Shown here one piece after another: positions 45,512 to 53,636 of a DNA stretch of 64,000 bases. Position 1 is the first letter of the stretch; each line of letters begins with the position of its first letter. Location: the NCBI RefSeq assembly GCF_047344985.1, contig NZ_CP178861.1, positions 3,038,001 to 3,102,000 of the forward strand, given 5' to 3'. Source of the stretch: Bdellovibrio sp047344985 (lineage in GTDB: Bacteria; Bdellovibrionota; Bdellovibrionia; Bdellovibrionales; Bdellovibrionaceae). The position numbers and the translations under genes were made by a program. Under the pieces are notes generated by a model. That model was given only the letters and a program-made list of their open reading frames with translations. It had not been told where the DNA came from and searched no databases.

Positions 45512-46209
45512 TACTTCATGCTTTCCATATTACGAACTGTAAAGAAAGAATCAGGGTAGTCTTTTTTATTCATTCCCAGGATACGGATGTAACTGACCTG
45601 TTTATTGGTATCTTCGATTTTCAAAGTGCCGGGGCGCATCGCACCTGCGATATTTTTATAATCTTCAAAACTAGCACGCTTTAAAACGGTCTTACCATTC
45701 AGCCCCAAATACTCTGCACGCAATGGTTCAAAGGAGCCTTTTTTAAGCCACAGACGAATCCAGGCATAAGTGAGATTGTCTTTATTGCCTTTTAAAAGAA
45801 GCTGCACTTCGCTTGCCGTTTCACCTTCTTTTGTGACGGTATAGTCCCCGTACCAGCGAGTTCTTGAAATATCCCCGTTAGCCACTTGCCCCGAAAGTTT
45901 TTGCGCCAAGGACAAACGCATGGAACGTTTTAAGTTCGGCACATAGGCATGGAAATCACGGTCGAGCATCAACATATTGCGACCTTTATCGCGCGCAGGC
46001 TCTTTGGTCACGATCAAGGTTTTATCTTGGCCTTTTAAATACACTTGAAACACGGATGTGTTTTCAGACGTTTCAACTTTGATTTTCATTTCGTAAGAAG
46101 CGGAAGGATTACGAATATTGTCGGCCTTTTTTAGCCACTCTTCCGGATTTTCCTGAGCCCTTGCTTGAACGGAGAACGCAAACGCGCACAAAAGTAAAAA
46201 CGTCTTCAT
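45511..46209 (-). CDS. LolA-like periplasmic carrier
   Basis: A 232-residue protein with signal peptide (residues 1-18, VQARA). The mature part has the pattern of COG2834 outer-membrane lipoprotein-sorting proteins: YEMKIKVETSENTSVF, KGRNMLMLDRDFHAYVPN and GDISRTRWYGDYT. LolA folds carry an acyl chain in an open half-barrel. Proteins of this subgroup typically accompany barrels and RND or FtsX-type exporters instead of general lipoprotein sorting. Strong AGGAGATGTC precedes the ATG. It overlaps the barrel gene and follows the reductase by 8 bases. Confidence 0.8.
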   Translation of the reverse strand: MKTFLLLCAFAFSVQARAQENPEEWLKKADNIRNPSASYEMKIKVETSENTSVFQVYLKGQDKTLIVTKEPARDKGRNMLMLDRDFHAYVPNLKRSMRLSLAQKLSGQVANGDISRTRWYGDYTVTKEGETASEVQLLLKGNKDNLTYAWIRLWLKKGSFEPLRAEYLGLNGKTVLKRASFEDYKNIAGAMRPGTLKIEDTNKQVSYIRILGMNKKDYPDSFFTVRNMESMK

Positions 46210-46217
46210 GACATCTC

Positions 46218-48347
46218 CTATTTTTTTCTTTTTGATAAAGCCAGCTGCCTTGTGAGTTCAATCTCTTTGTCGGTAATAATACCTGTGTGTCCTTGGATCT
46301 CCGCCAGTTGAACTCCATGACGTTGAGCCATTTTGTAAACCTGCTTCACCTTGTCCCACTCAATATCGCGGCCCATGGTGAATGCTTCGTATCTTTTTTC
46401 CAATGTTAAAAGGGCTGTCTCTGCCAAACAAGCATAGACCGTATTGCCAGGAAGACCGATGTCGCACGTAAGCTGCACAGGTCCCGGAAGAATCAATTCA
46501 CCTGACTCAATGATCAAGACATCGGGACGTTTTTTCGCGTCATCAATGTCAAAATCCAAAGGACGAGAACAGTCACAAACCACGGCTCCCGGTTTTAGTT
46601 TCATCACATCAACAATTTTGTGATCTATCGCCGAAGTGGCCGTCACCAGAACGTCAGCCTCACCCGCCAGTTCATTGGCGTCAGTGGTCACCGTGATTTC
46701 ACACTTTGGAGACATTTTTTCAATCGCAGCTTTGAGTTCCAACAGACGTTCCATCCGAGGAGCAACAAGGCAGATTTTTTTAAACACCAATCCTAAAAGT
46801 TTCGCTGACACTTGGCCGATGGAGCCCGTGGCCCCAATGACCATCGCCATACCGTCAACCAAACCTGTCTCTGGATCATTCTTAAGAAGACCCATTTTTT
46901 TAACGACATCGTTTAATCCCCACAAGGTAGCCGAAGCACTTAGGCTGTTTCCTGTGGTTACTGGGATAGGACTGTTTTGATTGATCGTGATTCCCTGGTC
47001 ACCAACAATTTTCGTGTAAGCGCCAAGGCCGATCATTTTTGCACCGCGATTGGCAGCATCGTAACAAATACTTTCGATCTTTTTATAGATCACTTCAGGG
47101 TCCGTGGTTTTTAAAACTTTCGGAGTCGCTGGAAGAGCATAAATAATACCGTTGATCTGCTGTCCGGTTTCTTCGCTGATAATATTTTTGATATGACCGT
47201 ATACGAAACTTGGCGTTTTTGCGAACATGCGATCGAACGGATCATTCCACTCTTTCGGCATGTGTTTAAACATCGACAAACCTGGCGCGCGCAGAATATC
47301 TCGATGCGAAAGAGCATGAACGACAAAAGCAAAGTCGGGTTCTTCACGGCGTAGAACTTTACTCTTAACGTTGTTCATTCCCTGAGAAATCTTCATCTGC
47401 GTGGAAGTTTTTTTCGTCATCACATACTTCCGCGCTGTCTGACGAATCTCTGTATCTTCAGTAATGAGTTGCTCCCACTCTTCAATAGAAAGTGGAGCTG
47501 TTCTTCCATGGGACAAACGCAAGGTCGCATCCAAAACCGAATAGTTCATGTACGGATGAATGCGGTAGTTCTCAGGGAAAAGATTGATGATACTTCTTGG
47601 GGAAAACTTGCGGGCTTCTTCCTCCATCAACGGATGCGAAGACCAAATCACCAGGTCTTTTCCACGCACAAACTCTGTCGCTGTATCAAAAAGCAAAAGA
47701 AAAGGAAGATCGCAAAAAACATACTGGATGTTTTCAACTTGGGCCGCCAAAGTAGAGCGACTCATTTTTTGCAGCTTTGTTTCGGCCAGCGGTGTGTTCT
47801 TACGAAGATCTTTAAAGTTGGCGACATTGAGAACCAATTTGGAAAGAGTCATCAATCCCGGAAAAGGTTGAATCAACCAAGGCACACCCAAAAGAGAATA
47901 AGCATCCCCAATGTAAACCGACTTCCGGTAACGATCGCGGATGTATTCTTCAAGCTCTGTAGAAAAAACAGCAGAAGGGAAAAACACGCCACGCTCAGGC
48001 TGAATGCTTCCCGCTTCGATATGTTTTACTAAAGAATTAATATTGGCGATTTCACGCAAGCCCGTTCCGTCACACAAAGGCACGGGTGAAGGAATGCCCA
48101 TGATTTCCAAATACTGGCGATGCACGTAACTTTTTTGATCCAGCTTAATCACCGGTGGCAAACTTGTTAACGCAAAAGCATCGACTTGATTGCGAAGGGT
48201 TTCAATCAATCGGCGAACGGTCTCAACAGAAAAATTCGCACTGAATCTTTGAACTTCGAAGTGTTTGCCTTCAAAATCAAATTCATAAGCCGTATCCCAA
48301 TGAGGACGACCAAAACTAATCTCAGCGATCCGATACGAATTTTTCAT
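46218..48347 (-). CDS. Large protein with C-terminal fatty acyl-ACP reductase (AAR) domain
   Basis: A 709-residue fusion-like protein. From about 440 on it matches cyanobacterial aldehyde-forming acyl-ACP reductases: GLGAYTKIVGDQG, VTTGNSLSA, the Rossmann motif GATGSIGQVSAKL, VCDCSRPLDFD, then GNTVYACLAE, with Cys640 at the position of the catalytic Cys in cyanobacterial FACFAEA. MGRDIEW and QRHGVQLAEI complete the ending. The first ~340 residues have no recognised domain and are absent from the ~340-residue cyanobacterial enzyme. It would reduce acyl-ACP or acyl-CoA to aldehyde, perhaps for plasmalogen, wax or alkyl-lipid formation. It overlaps the SDR gene by 26 bases. Confidence 0.78.
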   Translation of the reverse strand: MKNSYRIAEISFGRPHWDTAYEFDFEGKHFEVQRFSANFSVETVRRLIETLRNQVDAFALTSLPPVIKLDQKSYVHRQYLEIMGIPSPVPLCDGTGLREIANINSLVKHIEAGSIQPERGVFFPSAVFSTELEEYIRDRYRKSVYIGDAYSLLGVPWLIQPFPGLMTLSKLVLNVANFKDLRKNTPLAETKLQKMSRSTLAAQVENIQYVFCDLPFLLLFDTATEFVRGKDLVIWSSHPLMEEEARKFSPRSIINLFPENYRIHPYMNYSVLDATLRLSHGRTAPLSIEEWEQLITEDTEIRQTARKYVMTKKTSTQMKISQGMNNVKSKVLRREEPDFAFVVHALSHRDILRAPGLSMFKHMPKEWNDPFDRMFAKTPSFVYGHIKNIISEETGQQINGIIYALPATPKVLKTTDPEVIYKKIESICYDAANRGAKMIGLGAYTKIVGDQGITINQNSPIPVTTGNSLSASATLWGLNDVVKKMGLLKNDPETGLVDGMAMVIGATGSIGQVSAKLLGLVFKKICLVAPRMERLLELKAAIEKMSPKCEITVTTDANELAGEADVLVTATSAIDHKIVDVMKLKPGAVVCDCSRPLDFDIDDAKKRPDVLIIESGELILPGPVQLTCDIGLPGNTVYACLAETALLTLEKRYEAFTMGRDIEWDKVKQVYKMAQRHGVQLAEIQGHTGIITDKEIELTRQLALSKRKK

Positions 48348-49341
48348 AACCGCTCCAGAAAGTTTGTTCGTATTCTTTAAATTCAGGACACCAGTTCTCC
48401 CCTAGAATTTCACGCGTCGTTTGCGTGTCATAAAGGGGGAAGTTCATCAGGTAATAAAGTTCTTCTTCAGGAAACTTTGCCAGAAACTTTGAAACTTTGA
48501 GAATCAACGCCTCTGAAATTTGATCGACCAAGACGACACCCTTGTGAGGAATGGCTTGGTTCTTTAAAGCAGAGATATAAAATTCTTTAGCGCCCAACCC
48601 ATAGGTGGGAGTGACATGATAACTTAAGTAACCTTGAGGTTTCTCCGTCAACGCCCACTCGCAGAATTTCACAATAGCCGCTGCCGCTTTATCCACAGGA
48701 ACCAAGGGTAAGCGCACGTCAGGATTTCCTGGAAGTGGCACTGCTGTGGGAATAGATTCAATCACCGTTCTGATTTTCTTGAAAGCTTCGGCGGCATAAT
48801 AAGGTCCATCAATGCGTTCAATGGTTCCCGTCTTTGTATCGCCGACTAAAACGCCCAAACGAAGATTGATACGGCCTTTGACATTTTGTACGGGCCAGTT
48901 GTGCAGAACCTGCTCTCCTAACGCTTTGGATTCAGAGTAGGCATCAGGAAACGGTTTTGAAAAATTCAAATCAAATGGTTTTACAGAAGTGAGGCTTGAG
49001 TTCACTCCCGCAGCGACAGTGCTTGTACTTAAGAAAAAAGGAATGTTCAAAGCTTCAGCGACTTTCAGTGCTGTGCCCATGGTCGAGATATTGTGCTGGT
49101 AACAATCGACTTTAGAAGCGGTCAGATCGTAAAGACCTGCCATATGAAGAAACAAAGAATATTTTTTATTTTTAAGAGAATCGAAATCGAGCCCTGCGTT
49201 CCACTGAGTGAGATCGCCCTGGACTTCTGTCTTGCCCGATCGGGAAAGCACGTCCACTTCGAATTTTTCACGAAGAAGAGGAATGACTTTTTTCCCGAGA
49301 AAACCTGTGCCTCCGGTTACAAGGATGCGCGGTCTGGTCAA
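48322..49341 (-). CDS. Extended short-chain dehydrogenase (male-sterility / OleD-like)
   Basis: A 339-residue NAD(P)-binding protein: Gly-rich ILVTGGTGFLGKKVI at the N-terminus, LHMAGLYDL, and an STSTVAAG...AYSESKALGE segment carrying Ser, Tyr and Lys of the SDR triad. The class includes 3-beta-hydroxysteroid dehydrogenases, OleD and the reductase domain of fatty acyl-CoA reductases. The start is a TTG placed six bases after a perfect GGAGG, and no later ATG gives a complete Rossmann fold. It is coupled to the downstream AAR gene by a 26-base overlap. Together they may carry acyl-ACP to aldehyde or alcohol. Confidence 0.8.
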   Translation of the reverse strand: MTRPRILVTGGTGFLGKKVIPLLREKFEVDVLSRSGKTEVQGDLTQWNAGLDFDSLKNKKYSLFLHMAGLYDLTASKVDCYQHNISTMGTALKVAEALNIPFFLSTSTVAAGVNSSLTSVKPFDLNFSKPFPDAYSESKALGEQVLHNWPVQNVKGRINLRLGVLVGDTKTGTIERIDGPYYAAEAFKKIRTVIESIPTAVPLPGNPDVRLPLVPVDKAAAAIVKFCEWALTEKPQGYLSYHVTPTYGLGAKEFYISALKNQAIPHKGVVLVDQISEALILKVSKFLAKFPEEELYYLMNFPLYDTQTTREILGENWCPEFKEYEQTFWSGYEKFVSDR

Positions 49342-49354
49342 CGAAGACCTCCAG

Positions 49355-50353
49355 TTATTGTCTTACCATGACAGGAAGTCCGCGGTGTATGCAGCGAACA
49401 GAAATCTCCTGAACATCTCTGAGCAGGATCTCGCCATCCCCGAAAAAAGTCAAAGAACGACCTGGGTTCTGGCTCTTTAGTCTGAACTCTTTAAGTTCAA
49501 ATGATTTGAAAATAGGAGACTTTTCTACGCTACCACGACGAATATGCAAAGCAGCCAATGTATGTTCGGGAGCGTTTCTCGATTCCGAAAGAAGCAGATT
49601 CACAGTTCCATCGGTATTTGAAGTGTAGGGAGCTGGCAAAAAGCTCGCACCAATGCTTTGTTGATTGTTGATCAATACGATGGGAGAGGACGTTTCCACG
49701 TTCACTTTACCAGGAATGGAAATTTCTAGACCCCACCCGTCCGGATTCCATGTGCGAATCGCTTCTGCGGTCATCATGGAATACACACTCGGTCCCATTT
49801 TTTTAACAGCGTAATAACTTTTCTCTGCAAGGAAGCGGAAAGCTTTCGCCGTTTTCGGACAGCTTGCCAGATTTTGCAGATTCGATCTAAATTTATTGGC
49901 AAGTTCTGCCGCCATCGCCGGAAGTCCAAGACCTCCGTTTGTCAGCATGTATTTCTTAAGATCTCCCGAACCGATTTCGATCACATCGATGTTTTTAACA
50001 ACACCTTCAAAGATATTGCGAACGGCATGATCAATACGATGAGAGACTCCAATTTCATGAGCTAAATCATTGGCAGTTCCCGAACGCACAATGGTGATAG
50101 GCGGAATTTCAGTAAGATCCTGACATTTCATCAAACATTGTAAGGCCACATTGATAGTGCCATCACCGCCACAAATAATGATCGCGTCTGTCTTTTGTGC
50201 TCTTTCCTCATGCAGGAAGTCACACATCTCCGTCAGCGTCTGCGGACGGCAGAAACGAAGGTCGCAGCGGAATAAAGATTCACGCACCTTCGCTTCAATG
50301 AGTTCTGCATTCACAGAACCTGCTTTTGAGTTAATAAGAACGGACACTCTCAT
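49355..50353 (-). CDS. Diacylglycerol/lipid kinase (DagK family)
   Basis: 332 residues with the DAGK catalytic signature IICGGDGTINVAL and SGTANDLAHEIG in the N-terminal domain, plus a C-terminal beta-sandwich ending FFGDGEILL. The enzyme phosphorylates diacylglycerol, sphingoid bases or similar lipids; the substrate cannot be chosen from the sequence. The ATG at 50353 follows GGAG at about 10 bases; the upstream extension to 50401 is non-coding in character. It is the first gene of the lipid operon, 13 bases before the SDR. Confidence 0.85.
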   Translation of the reverse strand: MRVSVLINSKAGSVNAELIEAKVRESLFRCDLRFCRPQTLTEMCDFLHEERAQKTDAIIICGGDGTINVALQCLMKCQDLTEIPPITIVRSGTANDLAHEIGVSHRIDHAVRNIFEGVVKNIDVIEIGSGDLKKYMLTNGGLGLPAMAAELANKFRSNLQNLASCPKTAKAFRFLAEKSYYAVKKMGPSVYSMMTAEAIRTWNPDGWGLEISIPGKVNVETSSPIVLINNQQSIGASFLPAPYTSNTDGTVNLLLSESRNAPEHTLAALHIRRGSVEKSPIFKSFELKEFRLKSQNPGRSLTFFGDGEILLRDVQEISVRCIHRGLPVMVRQ

Positions 50354-50453
50354 AATTTTTTGACTCCGATAGTTCGGAAGAGCAAGTACCGTACCTACCA
50401 CGACTCAGGATGAAACATGAACAAATTAGAACTGACGCTCTAGAATGCTGCGT

Positions 50454-50495
50454 AAATCGTCACTTTGGCACCGCTGTCTAGGGAGTTGACGATTT
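50454..50495. repeat. Nine-bp inverted repeat between lipid operon and AraC gene
   Basis: AAATCGTCA (50454-50462) and TGACGATTT (50487-50495) are separated by 24 bases. They lie in the only promoter-sized gap upstream of the DagK gene. An AraC-family or other regulator could bind here. Confidence 0.4.
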
Positions 50496-50554
50496 GCAGT
50501 GACACCACACTCAGATCTTTTTGGAAGAACTTTACCAAGAAATATTGCGAAATT

Positions 50555-51430
50555 TTAAGTTACCTTCTTTGCGTACTGTCGAAATGCAACGGGAGTTTTT
50601 TGCGTTTTCATTCGGAAAAACCGTGAAAAATAATTGGCGTCTTGATAGCCCAAGGTTTCTGCGATTTCCGTGATAGACAAATCCGAATAGGCTAAAAGAC
50701 GTTTGCTTTCTAAAATCAAGCGCTCTTGAATCAGTGTTCGTGCCGCGCGTCCTGTCGCTCGAGCTATCTTCATTGTCAAAGCTTTCGCCGTCATACCGAG
50801 TTTCTTTGCGTAGAACTCCACTTCATGCTGCGAGCGATAGTTGTCCTCAACAAGATTTAGATACCTTGTCGCGAATCCTTCAACAGAAGGCATTGTCGAT
50901 TCTTTCAATTCACTCCAACGCGAAAATTCAATAAGCAGCAAAAACAAAGACAGAGAAAGCGCCATTTCATAGTCTCGTTGTTTTGCCTCGTATTCCCGAA
51001 GTAAAGATTCGCAGTGATTTTGCAAGTTCAGCAAATCCGTTTTGGATTTTACTAAAAAACTATCCGACAGGTTTTTGAGCAGATGTTTTATTTTCGGTGC
51101 ATAGGCCGGTAAGGAACTTAAAATATCTTCTTCAAATTCGATCACAAATCCTTTGGAGTTTTTGTCGACGGCCCACGAATGCACTTGGGCCGGCTTCATC
51201 AAAAACACGCGACCTTTTTCGATAGGATATCTTTGAAAGTCGATTTCATGCCATCCGCGCCCCGCTGTCACGATGACCAAATGATAAAAACTGTGCTTGT
51301 GCGGAAATGGCACCAGAGGTTCAAAACGATCTTCAAATCTTTGAATTCGAAGCGGCGTTTGCAGGTTTCCGACAACGCCGAACGCCTGCATAGGATGAAG
51401 TTTTAGTTTGTTCGGACTCTGGGTCGCCAT
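50555..51430 (-). CDS. AraC-family transcriptional regulator
   Basis: A 291-residue regulator: N-terminal cupin-like ligand domain (PFPHKHSFYHLVIVTAGRG and the FLMKPAQVHSW strand, about 45-105) and a C-terminal pair of helix-turn-helix motifs (FYAKKLGMTAKAL and ITEIAETLGYQDANYFSRFFRMKTQKTP). The ATG at 51430 follows AGGAG. It is a plausible regulator of the DagK-led lipid operon directly downstream on the same strand, through the 50402-50554 gap. The inducer is unknown. Confidence 0.9.
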   Translation of the reverse strand: MATQSPNKLKLHPMQAFGVVGNLQTPLRIQRFEDRFEPLVPFPHKHSFYHLVIVTAGRGWHEIDFQRYPIEKGRVFLMKPAQVHSWAVDKNSKGFVIEFEEDILSSLPAYAPKIKHLLKNLSDSFLVKSKTDLLNLQNHCESLLREYEAKQRDYEMALSLSLFLLLIEFSRWSELKESTMPSVEGFATRYLNLVEDNYRSQHEVEFYAKKLGMTAKALTMKIARATGRAARTLIQERLILESKRLLAYSDLSITEIAETLGYQDANYFSRFFRMKTQKTPVAFRQYAKKVT

Positions 51431-51570
51431 GACTTTTCTCCTGCCTGATCCTAGCAATAATTCTTCATTTTTGGAAAGAAAATGAGAAGTTTGTGCTATC
51501 CTTCAAGAAGTGAGTCTCTACCCCTTTCCCCATCTTCGCCTTATAATAACCAGTGAAAGGCAGGTGACCT

Positions 51571-51726
51571 ATGGAAAGCTGGATCATCCTTGGTATTGGT
51601 GCCGTGTCGATTTTTTCCGTGATTGTGTATCTCTTCTTTATGTTTTTTCTTCCTGAGTGGGTCGGCATCACTGGTACCGTGGCAAAGAAGGCCATTGAAA
51701 GCCACGTCGAAAATTCTGACAAATAG
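51571..51726 (+). CDS. 51-residue single-pass membrane protein
   Basis: Too short for usual ORF cut-offs. It begins MESWIILGIGAVSIFS, continues with a strongly hydrophobic helix of about 25 residues, then FLPEWVGITG and a basic/acidic tail ending SDK and TAG. AGGTGA lies seven bases before the ATG. The hydrophobic segment and end-to-end coding character fit a small inner-membrane protein. The opposing minus-strand frame (51465-51731) is its shadow. Family not recognised. Confidence 0.6.
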   Translation: MESWIILGIGAVSIFSVIVYLFFMFFLPEWVGITGTVAKKAIESHVENSDK

Positions 51727-51762
51727 TTCATATATTCATCTCAGCTTGAGAAGTTAGCACGC

Positions 51763-51873
51763 TTCCGGAACATGCCGGAAACAATAAAAATAGAGAGACC
51801 TCATAATAAGGCTCTCAACTCTCTAGGGGTTCTCGCAATTTCCCGAAAAATTGTAAGAACCCGAACTAGAGAG
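51763..51873 (+). promoter_or_regulatory. Triple-hairpin leader of the NHL lipoprotein gene
   Basis: Three stems in a row. TTCCGG/CCGGAA is perfect with a 6-base loop (51763-51780). A short GAGAG-CC/GG-CTCTC stem lies at 51793-51816. The long imperfect stem (51819-51873) pairs CTCTCTAG with CTAGAGAG, GGG with CCC, TTCT with AGAA and CAATT with AATTG. The 3' arm of the last stem holds AGAGAG, the only Shine-Dalgarno-like bases before the ATG at 51879. Confidence 0.55.
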
Positions 51874-51878
51874 TATGA

Positions 51879-53636
51879 ATGATTAACGGAACGTCGCTGA
51901 ATTTCCTCACAATGATTATCCTTTCCTTCGCTTTATCTGCCTGCTCCATCAACGCAGAAATGTTCGGAGGATCTAAAAATCTCAACTCTGAATCACCAGG
52001 TAAGACCACTCTCAAAGGCCAATTCCCTTTAGGCGATCCTGCCTTTACAGGTGAATTTAAAAACTACATCACAGCGGGCCCTGCGGGTCGCTTCGTCTTT
52101 GTTTCTTTTAGCGATGAAATTTACGTCACGACAGACGCCGGAGTTCTTCTCAAAAGATTCACTCCTACGGGTGTATCACAAATTACCGGACTCACAGTTG
52201 ATAGCAACAGCACCATCTATATTACCGGCTCCTATGATCCGAATCCCAACGACACACGCTTTGTTAGAAAATTCGATATGAATGGTAATTTTCTTGGCGA
52301 AGTGATCACGTACACAGACGAAGGCGGCGGAGCCGTGGCATTCCCTGAAAATCCTTATGTTGCGGCCGATGGCTCTATTTATATTTCCGTATTCAGCCAG
52401 ATTCGTAAATACAATGCTGCCGGAGTGCTGCAAACGACGTACGGTTCTATTCAAGGATCTAATGACGGAGAAATCAATGGCACACATTCCTTTTTTGTAG
52501 AAACGGATGGAACCGTTTATGTCGTAGACGTATGGACAAACCGTCTGCAAAAGTTTAATGCGAATGGCTCTTTTAATTCCAAATTCACTTGGCCCAGGAA
52601 TATTACCAATGGAATCGTCACTGGTCTCATGCGCGACACTGACGGAAGTTTCGTTTTGACGGAGCGGATGGGTACTGAAGGACGGTTCACCGCCTTTGAC
52701 GGAAGTGGCACTCCGAAATGGTCACGCGACGGAACAGAACGTGGATCAGCCCCGTACGATAGCAATACTATGTCCGTCACCAGGTACAACGGCTTTTACT
52801 ATCTTGCCTATCGCGACAGTTTAGTTCTTTACAATGCCGCAGACGGAGCTTTTCATAAAGAGTATAAAAAGCTGATTTCAAATCCTTTCAGTGTCACGCG
52901 GTCTCAAGATGGCTTCTTCTTTGTAAGTTCCGGCAATGGCATTCATAAGTTCAATGCCAAAGGTGAATGGCAGACGACGTTTGGAAATACGTCAGGTTCC
53001 TACTACACAGCGATTGCTATTTCTAGCGACAATACCATCTACGTGACTGACTTCATGAACGGCGGCAAAGTTTTTAAATTTGATTTCAATGGAAATGCTC
53101 AGGGTTTTCTGGCTGTGCCCTCGGCCCCCACACCTTATGGTCTTTCCATTGATAAAGACGACACTCTTTTTATCGCCGACGCAGGCGGAGGAGGATTGAT
53201 CAAACTTCCTCTTTCAACGGGAGTTCCCACTTCATTTGCGGCAGGACAATACACCATTCCTATTGGGGTTTCCTGTCAACCTGACGGAAGTATTTTAATC
53301 ATGGATTTTAACGGCGTAACTTCGATTGGAAAACGTCTCAATGCAACTGGCACCGTGATTGACACCTTTGGTGATGCAGGACCTGGAACTATTGGTGGAA
53401 CGGCATTGGGAGTCACTGCCGATCCAAATACAGGGCGCATTTATGTTGCCAACGCCACAGGAAACAAAATCTTAGTTTATGAAAGTAACGGCGACTACGT
53501 TTCTGAATTCACAAATGTAGACTTCCGCCAGCCTTTCGGAATCTATGCTGACAGCAACGGCGACATCTTCGTCGCCGATCAGTTTAATAACAATGTAAAG
53601 AAATTTAAATCCGACGGAACAATGTCGCTCGAATAA
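51879..53636 (+). CDS. NHL-repeat beta-propeller lipoprotein
   Basis: 585 residues with lipobox LSACS (near residue 22) and about a dozen NHL-type blades, each carrying variants of G.IYVTD...N.VKKF: for example NGDIFVADQFNNNVKKF near the end and TIYVTDFMNGGKVFKF in the middle. NHL propellers bind protein or peptide partners and are often extracellular in bacteria. It ends exactly at 53636, and the convergent permease stop begins at 53637, with no spacer. Its leader hairpin may control translation. Confidence 0.85.
   Translation: MINGTSLNFLTMIILSFALSACSINAEMFGGSKNLNSESPGKTTLKGQFPLGDPAFTGEFKNYITAGPAGRFVFVSFSDEIYVTTDAGVLLKRFTPTGVSQITGLTVDSNSTIYITGSYDPNPNDTRFVRKFDMNGNFLGEVITYTDEGGGAVAFPENPYVAADGSIYISVFSQIRKYNAAGVLQTTYGSIQGSNDGEINGTHSFFVETDGTVYVVDVWTNRLQKFNANGSFNSKFTWPRNITNGIVTGLMRDTDGSFVLTERMGTEGRFTAFDGSGTPKWSRDGTERGSAPYDSNTMSVTRYNGFYYLAYRDSLVLYNAADGAFHKEYKKLISNPFSVTRSQDGFFFVSSGNGIHKFNAKGEWQTTFGNTSGSYYTAIAISSDNTIYVTDFMNGGKVFKFDFNGNAQGFLAVPSAPTPYGLSIDKDDTLFIADAGGGGLIKLPLSTGVPTSFAAGQYTIPIGVSCQPDGSILIMDFNGVTSIGKRLNATGTVIDTFGDAGPGTIGGTALGVTADPNTGRIYVANATGNKILVYESNGDYVSEFTNVDFRQPFGIYADSNGDIFVADQFNNNVKKFKSDGTMSLE

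Noticed and set aside
51465..51731. Minus-strand 88-codon frame
   Set aside because: The plus strand in the same place has a better start, ribosome site and transmembrane helix.
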